A stretch of 64,000 nt of DNA, from positions 3,534,001-3,598,000 of the forward strand of contig NC_070566.1 in the NCBI RefSeq assembly GCF_026914185.1. Direction: 5' to 3'. The notes beneath the pieces were generated by a model. It had not been told where the DNA came from and did not search any database. It saw nothing but the letters and a program-made list of their open reading frames with translations. This document shows positions 1 to 9,674 of the stretch, one piece after another. The stretch's first letter is position 1. Each line of letters starts with the position of its first letter. The translations under genes and the position numbers were made by a program. Source of the stretch: Puccinia triticina (lineage: Eukaryota > Basidiomycota > Pucciniomycetes > Pucciniales > Pucciniaceae).

Positions 1-2540
1 ATTGATTAGATAGTGGTGGTGATTAATTGACCGAGGGAAAGTGGCATGATATGGCGGATTAAGTGCGACTCGACGGACTAGTGTAGTTTTTTTGGGGGGG
101 AGGGCTGTTTTTTTGTTCGTTTGGTTTAAGGATGGATGTGAGTGTGTGATTGAATGAGATGGTGATCTCTTGGCTGGGTTTGTGAAGATTTTTACGGTTT
201 GCGATGATGTTTTGAGGGGCTGAGGAGGGGGAACAAAGACGGGAAAGTAGTTTAGCTTAAATATATGTCTCTGAGCTCGCTTTGGCTGGGTGCGGTGAGG
301 GAGATGAGATGGCTGGGTGAGTTGGGTTTGCAGCCAGTCGGGCTTGAATGGGAGGCAGGTTGAGGCCGAATGGGGAGAAGCATGGATGAGGATGGCTGGA
401 TAAACTCAGTCAGGCTTGACTGGGAACAGCGCCATCCCGTCCAGCTCATTCACTCCATTCTCTTTTGATTGCTGGTTGTCTACTCGGATCGGATCACAGG
501 GGGGGAGGTAGGGATGAGGGCAGCTCACCAAGTGTGTCGATGTGCGATGAAGTCTTCCCTTGCTACTGTTGACCTTTGTGATGCATTTGTTTGTTGGCGG
601 AGGGGTATTTTGATATGTTATAGAGGAAAGTTAAAGGGCGAATCGGTTTGATTTTTAGTCAGTCTCTCTGGTCTTGGGCTGTGTATGTGCGTTTTTCTTG
701 TACGAGAGAGTGATACAATTATAAGGGCCGTGCGCTCGGGGCTTGTGAAGGCAGCAGTCTGAGAGGAAAGCGAGGATGTGATGAGGGTAACCTACCCAGC
801 CAGTTGTGTGGGTGTATAGCCACAGAAAAGGCAAGACAGGGCGCGAGCAGGAGAGGATCTAAGTTTTTTTTTGAAGGGGAAAAGGAAACAAGAAAGGCGA
901 TGGAACGGCAGAATACCAACCAGTGTAAAATAAACATTTGCAAGTGGAAAACAAAGAGCAGTCTGTCCACCAACCAGCGAGTTATCCTCTAGCTCTTCCT
1001 TCCCCGGACCATCGTTCTCTCTAGCTTCTTTTATGTGTTTCTTCGGCACCTTCCTAAAGTAAGGACAGCGAATCTTCACAGGTAAGATCAGGAACTTCCT
1101 GTTTCTCAACCAAGACCAGCGGAAAAGGGAAACAGGAAAAGTGGTTATATGAGTCTAGGTTGAGCCTGGTTCGGTTTGTCCGAATCCGGACTGAACAGCA
1201 AGCGAAGGACGTACGACCGCTCCAAGTGATGATTCCCCAAAACCGGAAAGGCGAGAGCCAAGTGTCCTGCCAAGAGTAATCAGCAACCGAGGCCCAGCGC
1301 GACGGTAAGAGATATTGCTCTACGGGATCCCCGCCGAGCCCACAACAGTTCCTGCCGGCCAATCACACTCCGAGTGCTGGGCCACTTGTTGTTGGTTTCC
1401 TCGGGGGAGAGTGCCGATTCGATCGACCTGTAAGACAAATCAGCACCTGCCGCAACTAGAGACAGCAGTCCAAGAAGTGAACAAGAACTCACGGTAATTA
1501 GTTAAGGCACTGCCAGGGAGGGCACAGCCTGGTCAAACCTGTCGGCGAGCGAGCCGTCCGGCCTCCAAATCGCTCACTGGTTTTACAACTGTGCTTGCAG
1601 CGGGATGAGATATCGATCTAGATCAATAAGCTTCTGGTCCACTCGAAAGCCGCATAGCCAGTGCAAGAAGCGGGTGGAGTGGGAGTCTGGGGAGCTAACT
1701 AGGGAGCTGTTTGATAAAGCCAAGCAACCGAGAGAGAAGGTGTGCTGCCCTCTCATCTTTTTCAGATCTTCTTGTCCCCGCCAATGCTAGCGGGTGTCAG
1801 GAGCAACTGATGTCTGTGTTACATAACATAAATCTATCGCAATGAGCCGCGACGATCCAAAGCTCGTGCAAGCTGATTGCCATCGTCATTATGGCATTAG
1901 AGTGCTCAATTGGCTCGGATGGTGACGACGGGACCAAAACCCTCCGGATCCCGATCTGCGATTGACGACCGCCGTCGGTGACTCCCGACCGGGTGAATTA
2001 AGTATATATTTTTTACACTCATCAGCCCGCCAAGCCGGAGGCCTCAAGAGACCGGCCGGTTACCCACCCTTCAGCCCGCCGTAATCAACCTGGTTGGTCC
2101 TCCAGAAAACGGAAAGTAACTGGCCGGGGGTCACCTCCACCGACACTTCGGTTGTGTTTATCGGAAGGAAGAAGAAGACGGCCAAGCGTGGTAATCAAAA
2201 AAGCTTAGCTTGGCTCTTCCGAGCATCATTCCCCGGCAGTTGTTCTCACTGGCAAGCAGCAATCAATCAAGGTGCTTGAGATCAAAGAGCCACCCGCTGT
2301 TGCTGCGCCGCTGCGGTAAAAGCATGAGCGGTGCTTCCTGAGACAGGTCAATGACATGTCACCATGACGTTTCCAGTCCGCTCAGCTCTTCCCAGCTGAA
2401 ACCTTAAAGACCGGACACTGTCGAGAGATACGGAAACTATTCAGGAGATTCCAAGACGCGCAACTAGGATACTACAAACAGTACATCCAGCTTGACGAGA
2501 TGGCAGTTGAGTTCCCTCAATCATCACATTGGCTCCAAAA
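1..2540. other. Gene-poor region upstream of APS1
   Basis: No convincing coding region is visible. Open frames are short, overlap on both strands and resemble no family I recognise. Purine- or pyrimidine-rich runs and a few imperfect repeats occur. The last few hundred bases presumably hold the APS1 promoter, but I see no clear TATA box close to its start codon. Untranslated exons of a neighbouring gene cannot be excluded. Confidence 0.5.
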
Positions 2541-3288
2541 ATGATCGTAATGCTCAATAACTTCATCTCTATGGATTCTGTGTTTGTTTTCTTACCAGCT
2601 GAGCTACGTCCTTCTCGTTTCGAGACAAGGAAAAGTTAGATTGGCGAAATGGTTCACGACGATGTCTCCGAAAACGAAAGCAAAGATTGTCAAAGACGTT
2701 ACGCAACTAGTCCTCGCCCGACGAACAAGGATGTGTAACGTTCTAGAATACAAAGGTTTCGTCCCACTCTATCTTAAAATACGTTCCTGGTTTCTGGTCA
2801 AGATCTGAAGTTCATTGCTCTTCTTTTTTTTGCGTGTGGGACGTTCAGATTCCAAGGTTGTCTATCGCCGATATGCTTCTCTTTTCTTCGTGACCGGAAT
2901 CGGGCCACATGATAACGAACTAGTGACGCTTGAGATCATCCACAGATACGTCGAAGTACTTGACCGTTATTTCGGAAACGTTCGTCGAATCATTTCCTGT
3001 CGATAGACGCTTGCTCCGTCTGACCATCCATACATCCCGTCTCCGATCATGCTGATCTATTTCTCTTTCTCACCGCCAACAATCTTTCGGATCAAACAGG
3101 TCTGCGAATTAGATCTGATTTTCAACTTCCAACGGGCATACGCTATTCTAGACGAACTTATCATCGCTGGGGAGCTCCAAGAATCATCCAAGAAATCGAT
3201 CCTTAGGGCCATTGGTCAATCCGATTCGATCGAGGAAGCGGAGGCATCTGAAGAAGGAAGTCTTGCCAAAATTGCCTCGGGTAGATAA
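2541..3288 (+). CDS. APS1: AP-1 clathrin adaptor complex, sigma subunit
   Basis: Four-exon gene: 2541-2546, 2599-2755, 2849-2979 and 3100-3288. All introns are GT-AG and the phases sum to 483 nt, giving 160 residues, close to the usual 155-160 of the sigma-1 family. The first exon encodes only Met-Ile, after which the intron restores the family N-terminus ending in [15 protein letters not shown]. Further family signatures are KIVKDV, the RYASLFF block, [20 protein letters not shown] and the [18 protein letters not shown] segment. By family, this small longin-fold subunit joins gamma, beta and mu chains in AP-1, which sorts cargo between trans-Golgi and endosomes; the region binds dileucine signals. 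The acidic C-terminal tail (EEAEASEEG) is typical. The two-residue first exon is the least certain part; the rest is firm. Confidence 0.92.
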
Positions 3289-3928
3289 GCCAAACAAGTC
3301 CTCAGCCTCTATTGCTGTCTTCATCTATGTTACCCTTCTTTGTTCTTTTTTACTGGAAAACACTTTTTGAGCATTTTTTTTTGTTATTGTTGTTTTAAAT
3401 TTTAATGGCTTTATCTCCTACAGAGATGTCCCACTGTCTAAAAAAATACATAATCACCCTCATCAGTCTGTCAGTGTCAAAATATATGGAACAGGAGAGC
3501 GTTCCAGGGGGTGTGAAAGGCCCCAAGGGGAATGCCCAAAGCTACTTGAAAGGACTTGTTAATAGAGAAAGTGCATCAACAGGTGTTACATGCATACCAA
3601 CGCTGGTGTTACTTGCATGACAGATAATTGTACAGGTTTGTTTGGCACCCAGAGGCTATTTCTTTAGTTATATGTAGATGTGAATTTTGCCTTGTCTGCT
3701 ATAAAGCCGCTTTTGGACACGCCCATGATATGTGATAAATGCTAACTTAGGCCCCGTTAGTCCCCCCTTGTGTATTATTACAAATTTTATGTGGGAGCAG
3801 AAAGTCTATTTGGCTGGGAGGGTTTTAAATTCCTTATAGCTCCTCCCCCAGCATCTCCATAGGTCTGCCCCATTTGTACATTATTCTACATTTATGATAT
3901 TCAAAATTGCATAAGATTCTTTTACATA
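3289..3928. other. APS1 3' flank and remnant of an outer repeat
   Basis: No gene is seen. The first part is the likely APS1 3' UTR (T-rich runs at about 3340-3400). From about 3808 a segment beginning TTTGGCTGGGAGGG resembles the hairpin ends seen again at 5280-5460, so the foldback element that follows probably inserted into an older palindromic repeat. The 8-bp target duplication TTTACATA lies at 3921-3928. Confidence 0.4.
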
Positions 3929-5193
3929 CGGACCTACTTCGCGCACTGCGAAAAACTCTTCGCGCACTGTGGGGGTCGTCGTCTCGACGTCCCGCACCCA
4001 GTGCGCGCTTCCGCCACGGCTCTTCGCGCACTGTGCATTCCCCCAAAAAAACGGCTTACTTTTCTGGAGATATTTTTTGATGAGTCGATAGAACGACCTT
4101 TTATTACCCCCCAAAAAATAATCAAGTCATTTGGTGGTCTCCTTGAGCCTAGGGAAAATTGAGATGAAATAATCATATTTTAATGCGGCAGGGACCTGTA
4201 ATATCGCTTCCTGTGCCCCGGTAGCCCCAAAAATTTCACAGTATCATGGTAAATGTGCAAATTCATGATCTGATAATTTTCAGAATTTTTCCCAGAGATA
4301 TAAGGGGTGCGCGGCAGGCTTAGTAGGAAAATTACTGCTAACTGTATTGCTTTTTTGTTACACACCCAAACAGTCCCAAAATTTCAAAAATGTTTTCATT
4401 GTGGATACTCTCCGCGCCATAAATTCCTTGGCAATAGTGTCTCATGATAACATGAGATATAAGGGGTGCGCGACGGGCTTAGTAGGAAAATGACTGCTAA
4501 CTTATCTCATGTTTTAATGATACACTATTGCTAAGAGCTTTATGGCGCGGAGAATATGCAAAATTTAAACGTTCCTGAAATTTTCAGACTGTTTCAGCGT
4601 GTAACAAAAAATCTATACCTGTAGCAGCCATTTTCCTACTAAGCCCGCCGCGCACCCCTTATATCTCATGTTATCATGACACAATATTTCAAAGGAATTT
4701 ATGGCGCGGAGAATATCCACAATGAAAACATTTTTGAAATTTTGGGACTTTTTGGGTGTGTAACAAAAAAGCTATACAGTTAGCAGTAATTTTCCTACTA
4801 AGCCTGCCGCGCACCCCTTATATCTCTGGGAAAAATTCTGAAAATTATCAGATCATGAATTTGCACATGTACCATGATACTGTGAAATTTTTGGGGCTAC
4901 TGGGGCACAGGAAGCGATATTACAGGTCCCTGCCGCATTAAAATATGATTATTTCATCTCAATTTTCTCTAGGCTCAAGGAGACCACCAAATGACTTGAT
5001 TATTTCTTGGGGGGTAATAAAAGGTTGTTCTATCGACTCATCAAAAAATATCTCCAGAAAAGTAAGCCGTTTTTTTTGGGGGAATGCACAGTGCACGAAG
5101 AGCCGTGGCGGAAGTGCGCACTGGGGACGGGACGTCGAGACGACGACCCCCACAGTGCGCAAAGAGTTTTTCGCAGTGCGCAAAGTAGGTCCG
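3929..5193. mobile_element. 1,265-bp foldback element (giant palindrome)
   Basis: The two halves are inverted copies of each other around position 4561, with arms of roughly 575 bp. The element starts CGGACCTACTTCGCGCACTG and ends with the inverted counterpart. It is flanked by TTTACATA at 3921-3928 and 5194-5201, an 8-bp duplication typical of hAT-class insertions. Each arm contains two roughly 160-bp sub-repeats carrying GGCGCGGAGAATAT and CCGCGCACCCCTTATATCTC motifs. The arms read open on opposite strands only because they are symmetric; no transposase is encoded. It is non-autonomous and would form a very long hairpin if transcribed. Confidence 0.85.
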
Positions 5194-5216
5194 TTTACAT
5201 AAAATCATAAACTGCA

Positions 5217-5465
5217 ATTATGGTTTTCAAAGTTGGAATTCATGCATGCATAAATGTGTAAATCATAAATTCATAAAAATTCTTTGGCTGGGAAAGCCAA
5301 AGATTACTTAAGCAGATTGATGAGATCCCCTGCAAACAAAGTTTTATGAATTTATTATCTATGCATTTATACATGCATGAACTTCAACTTTGAAAACCAT
5401 AAATTTTGGCTGGGAGATGTCACTTTAAGTTTTTTGCCCGCTGACATCTCCCAGCCAAAATTGGC
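5217..5465. repeat. Cluster of inverted repeats (remnant of the outer MITE)
   Basis: The segment at 5217-5275 (TATGGTTTTCAAAGTTG...) recurs inverted at about 5335-5402. A second hairpin has TTTTGGCTGGGAGATGTC at 5404-5421 facing its complement at about 5444-5461, and a short one lies at 5281-5304 around TTTGGCTGGGAAAGCCAAA. These surround the insertion site of the 1,265-bp foldback and look like an older palindromic element that received it. Confidence 0.6.
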
Positions 5466-6870
5466 TTTATGATTTTATGTAAACAGTGGCATATGCAATT
5501 TTGAATACCATAATTACTGTGCCTACAATTTGGCCTACTCAGACTTTCTCTATCACTATCCCTTGACTTTGGATGATCTTTTGAAAAATTGAAGAATTTG
5601 CAAGTTTTGCAAATGAGGGTCCACTGGTTTTGGACTTCAGGAAACAGTTTTCTGGGTGCAAGACAACTGAATGGCTCAAATTTCCAGTACTTAAAATTCT
5701 GTCTATTCAATTTTACTTCATCTTTTTTTACTTTTGGTGTAGCAGATACTTTCTGCTCATGCTTGAATTGAATATAACACAGAAGCCTCTCCTACGGAGA
5801 GCGCTCCAAGCAGCTCTCTTGGAACTCTGTTTGAGTGGATTTGTTAAGCTAGTGATCAATGGGCAAACTACACACAACCCAAAGTTGGCCCCCATCTACA
5901 CCAAAATTCTTGAACCCCTGGGGGTTGCGCATGATAAATACACACAATTATCATGTATAATGCAGCATCCAAATAGGGCACAGCTTATCAAAGTCCCTCC
6001 CCATGCAGGGTGTTGGGTGGAGCTTGAGTATGTCTGGTGGCAAAGCCACCCCCTACCAGCAGTTTTGGTAGTGCAAGTTCTGTTGGCTGACTCCTTTTGC
6101 CACTGACTGGAAGATGGTATCAGGGATCAGGCGCAGAGAGCAGATGATTTTGATTATCCAGATGAGCAGACTAGGTGACTTCCCATTAAGATCTGCGGGT
6201 CTCGCAGAAGTGATCTAGAGGCCAAAAACCATTAATTTTGTGTCCAAGAAATGAAGGTTTTTTTTTTTCCAATTGCTGCACAGTGTACACCAAGGATTGC
6301 CATATGATAATCATGCAGCCATTCCTTCTTCAGAATTTCTTATGTTCCATATGATAAACCTCCATGCAATTATAAGACAAAAAGTCTTTGAGGATGGTGG
6401 GCATGTTAGATCACAAGCTTCTACAAGTGATGAGCTAAGGACACAACAGACAAAACTTTGAGGATGGTGGGCAGAGATGAGAACATGAGAAACAACAGTT
6501 GAGAAGATAAGAGATAGACCTAAGGCAAAATGCCAAAACAAGCACGGTGAGTATTCTTGAGAACAAAGTTGATGAGTTAAAGAAATTGAAATGAAAGACA
6601 AGTTTGGTATTTAACTAGACAACTAGCTTTACTACTCTACAAGTGCTGTGGAATAGAATTATGACTATCACTAAAATACTACATGTTCAATAACAATGAC
6701 AAGAAGAAAGTACAGCTTACATGTACTTACAATAGATGTACAGATGTATAATCAATCCAAGAATCTTGGAGACATGATTTTATGAGTTTTTTATTGAATT
6801 AAAAAATGTGGTCTATGTAGACTTTAATACAAGATTCAGGGCTTTAATATGGCACCTGTGCGGCCTATTA
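5466..6870. other. No recognisable gene
   Basis: The longest open frame (about 5630-6106, plus strand) has no recognised motif and no codon-level support. AT-rich sequence with occasional short repeats follows. I see nothing I can name here. Confidence 0.4.
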
Positions 6871-7071
6871 GGGGGGTTCACAATAGGATAAAAATAAAAC
6901 TTTAGAGCTAATTTTAAGGCCTTTATGAACAATTTTTTAAAAAATGAAGAACTTGCTCTGTTTCTCAGGGGACACCCAGTCCTGTACATCTTGCCAGATT
7001 TTTAAAAATTTGTTGATAAAGGCCTTAAAATTGACTCTGAAGTTTTATTTTTATCCTATTGTGAACCCCCC
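6871..7071. mobile_element. 201-bp TA-flanked MITE, copy 1
   Basis: Inverted ends begin GGGGGGTTCACAAT and end ATTGTGAACCCCCC, with similarity continuing inward for about 80 bp (AAGGCCTTTATGAAC and its complement). TA dinucleotides lie on both sides (6869-6870 and 7072-7073), as for Tc1/mariner-type insertions. No coding capacity. A second family member is at 61310-61508. Confidence 0.85.
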
Positions 7072-7073
7072 TA

Positions 7074-7747
7074 TTTGGCTCACATGTGTGGTGTCAAATT
7101 TTGAAACCAGTCAAATGGGTCAAGTTGTAAGAATGGTAAAAACTGAAGATTGTATTTCTTTGTAAGTATAATGATTTAAAAGAAATACATTGTGAAGGAA
7201 TACAAAGTCTTGAGTTGAATGTAATGGTTTTTACCTGGAGGCAGAGAATAAATCTGCACACAATTATTGATCCAATACACTAAATGTTTATGAATTATAG
7301 ATAAGTATAACTATCCTATAAGTTTTTAGTGCAATCAATGAATCAATTGAATTAGCTTTGGATGATATTTATTGTTGAGAATATCTGAAATAAGAGAACC
7401 AACTTTACTTTTTAGTAAGGTTCCTTATTTTGTTTTTTAAAGATTATCCTTGTCAATGATCAACAAGCTGATACATTCAAATAGACTTGTAAAGCTGTTT
7501 AGAGTAAACAATGTTAGTGATCTACTCTTGTTTGAATGTTTGATCAAAGTGTTGCACTACTCATGATGAAGTGAATGGTTGACTGCTATGACTGTTCACT
7601 GTATGCTGAACTTTAAAGAGTTTGGATCTGTAGAAAGAAGGAAAGATGTTAACTTTCCAACTGACTGAGCTTCTGAGTTGATTGTTTAACTCACAAGGAG
7701 TTTAAGCTTGACGATTGCAAATTTTTTGGGTTCTGAACAATGATGTA
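7074..7747. other. AT-rich intergenic sequence
   Basis: No open frame of note, no tRNA-like structure and no repeat that I could pair. It ends at the TA target of the next element. Confidence 0.4.
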
Positions 7748-8362
7748 CAGTCACTGGACAGAAACATTGGTACCCTCAAAAGCTCATTCTAGAAGTCCAA
7801 CCCACAAACTTGAAGTCATGAGGCTTTGAGAACAAGTGGGTAAAATGACTTCAGAAGAATGAATATAACAAAATAATAAGTATTTGGAACATCACAAAAC
7901 TTACAAAATTGCTTGCTTTAAATGATGATTTTGGAAAATCTTCAATACCATTCTAAAAAATTAATGAATAATCAGAATCAATAGATTGACATGTGAAATG
8001 AATGATAATAAATGGAAAACAATGAAGTCCAGAATCCATTCTGAAATATTGTGGGCAGTGAAAACACATCAAACACTGTTTTTTTGTTGGCTGTAGTGCT
8101 GTTTTGTCCTTTTTATTGTGTTTTTGCTGCCCACAAAATTTCAGAATGGATTTTGGACTTCATTTTTTTCATTTATTATCATTCATTTCACCTTTCAATA
8201 AGTTTTGTGATGTTCCAAATACTTTTTATTTTGTTATATTCATTCTTCTGAAGTCATTTTACACACTCATTCTTGAATCCTTGTGACTTCAAGTTTTTGG
8301 GTTGGCCTTCTAGAATGAGCTTTTGGGGGTACCAAATTACCAATGTATCTGTCCACTGACTG
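7748..8362. mobile_element. 615-bp Tc1/pogo-like non-autonomous element
   Basis: Terminal inverted repeats start CAGTCACTGGACAG and end CTGTCCACTGACTG, flanked by TA (7746-7747 and 8363-8364). The CAGT-N-TGGACA type of terminus is typical of Tc1/pogo-related DNA transposons. Inverted similarity extends through most of the element (for example the AGCTCATTCTAGAAG segment near 7780 and its complement near 8312), leaving a short centre. No transposase is encoded. Confidence 0.8.
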
Positions 8363-8364
8363 TA

Positions 8365-8819
8365 CACCCATTCTGAAAAAGCTTGGCTTCTTTGGAAGGA
8401 ATTTCCGCTGGAAATTCCTTCTGGATTTGCTGTGCATCCTACATCAAGGTTGGACATATGATATTCAGACCTGTGAGCGCAGTCGCTTGCAGGATGCCAC
8501 CAATCAAGCGGTTTGGTAGCAAAAAAAAACACGCTGGCCGCTGGGACCAGCACCATCCAACCTTGCAAACAGGAGCAGGATGGCATCCAGGGTAGAATCA
8601 GCCAAATCACTTGATTCTGAACTCAGAATTAGGAAAAAATGAAAGGAAGTAGATGATTGAGGGTATCTGGCTGCTGTATATGCACCCTGCATATAAGAAT
8701 GAGGTGGGCAATGGCATGAATATACATATGTTCAACCTTGCCAGTGATTATTGGCAAATCCAATAAAAAGTTTGGGTGGAAATTCCTTCCAACAAAGCCA
8801 AGCTTTTTTGGAATGGCTG
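8365..8819. mobile_element. 455-bp inverted-repeat element
   Basis: About 42 bp at 8365-8406 (CCATTCTGAAAAAGCTTGGC and on) reappears inverted at 8777-8819. The spacer holds no coding signal. It directly abuts the preceding TA-flanked element, so one may have inserted at the edge of the other. Confidence 0.65.
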
Positions 8820-9241
8820 TAATTACAATCATTTCTGTTTTTCACAAGAGCGCATGGCTTCTTTTGGTCTGTCTTGTGCAGGATACCTGTCACAATTGTT
8901 ACACAAAATGAATACAATATTCAATTTGATGGCTTTTGTACTACTCACCAGGAGTACTCCTCCTTTGAGGGAGAGTCTGATCCCAACACAAGGCAGTCCT
9001 CAGCTTCCACACCAAAATCCAGTGCTTACTCCCAATTCCCTCATTCAGAGGCTCATACAAAGCACAAGGGGCACCTGCCTGCAAGCTCCAAAGGGAGGAA
9101 TGACTAACTTTGCCACCAACTACCATGAAGAGCAACTCACCACAATTAGCAGTCCCATGATGACCAGCCAGAAATACTTTCCTCTTGATGGCCAAAGCAA
9201 GCCGTCCATCAAGAGGTACACCCCAGCTCTCTTGTTGGATT
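8820..9241. other. Sequence flanking the copia insertion
   Basis: Plus-strand open frames here (8776-9429 and 8874-9107) match no family I know, and the longer one runs into the retrotransposon LTR. The last five bases, GGATT at 9237-9241, are the left copy of the copia target duplication. Confidence 0.4.
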
Positions 9242-9538
9242 TGTTGAGGTTGGCTCATCTGGTTGTCTGCTTCGATCTTCATTTCTCATCCGCTCATCTC
9301 ATGTCACACGCCTGTCACATTTTTTCTTTGTTTCCGCTCGACTACATAACCTGGAGTAGCAGACGTTGGAAAGGCTTTCCTCATCCTTTCCAACACACTC
9401 ACCATACTCGTGTCTGCTGCTTCAGGTAAGTTTCATCTCTCTATATTTCTCTGTATAGTTGTCTCATATGAAATCAAAATCCTTTCCAACACACTCACCA
9501 TACTCGTGTCTGCTGCTTCAGTCCCATTTATTTCATCA
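9242..9538 (+). repeat. Copia 5' LTR
   Basis: 297 bp, TG...CA termini, with a matching copy at 22758-23054. It contains a 41-bp internal direct repeat (9385-9425 and 9481-9521) whose first copy is followed by GTAAGT and whose second copy ends in TTCAG, forming an intron-like unit. Confidence 0.95.
9426..9521 (+). other. Intron-like segment inside the copia LTR
   Basis: Starts GTAAGT right after GCTGCTTCAG and ends GCTGCTTCAG, 96 nt. The 41 bp before the donor and the last 41 bp of the candidate intron are identical, which is the layout expected when a tandem duplication across an AGGT creates an intron. The same arrangement is at 22942-23037 in the other LTR. Splicing is inferred, not shown. 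Confidence 0.5.
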
Positions 9539-9539
9539 A

Positions 9540-9560
9540 GTTATGAGTCCCAGTTGCTCT
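9540..9560 (+). promoter_or_regulatory. Copia primer-binding site (internal initiator-tRNA type)
   Basis: Next to the 5' LTR the sequence reads GTTATGAGTCCCAGTTGCTC. TTATGAG is complementary to the CUCAUAA anticodon loop of initiator tRNA-Met, and the following bases fit the 5' side of its anticodon stem. Drosophila copia is known to be primed by a half-molecule of this tRNA rather than by its 3' end, so the same mode is inferred here. Confidence 0.65.
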
Positions 9561-9674
9561 TCCTAGTCAAGCGCAACCTCCAGCACGTAAAACACTCGGA
9601 AAATAGTGTGTTCCCCCCAACATAAGGATCAAAAACCCCTCTTCGTTACACTCTACGAAACGAACTCGGTCATC

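Noticed and set aside
252..1790. Several 60-105-codon frames on both strands
   Set aside because: Mutually overlapping, no motif, no splice pattern giving a longer protein.
4180..4941. Pair of identical 61-codon frames on opposite strands
   Set aside because: A consequence of the palindrome; mirror copies of the same repeat DNA, no coding evidence.
5630..6106. 158-codon plus-strand frame
   Set aside because: No motif, no homology recognised, hydrophobic start probably chance in AT-rich DNA.
8776..9429. 217-codon frame before and across the copia LTR
   Set aside because: The last third is LTR sequence; the rest has no recognised motif.
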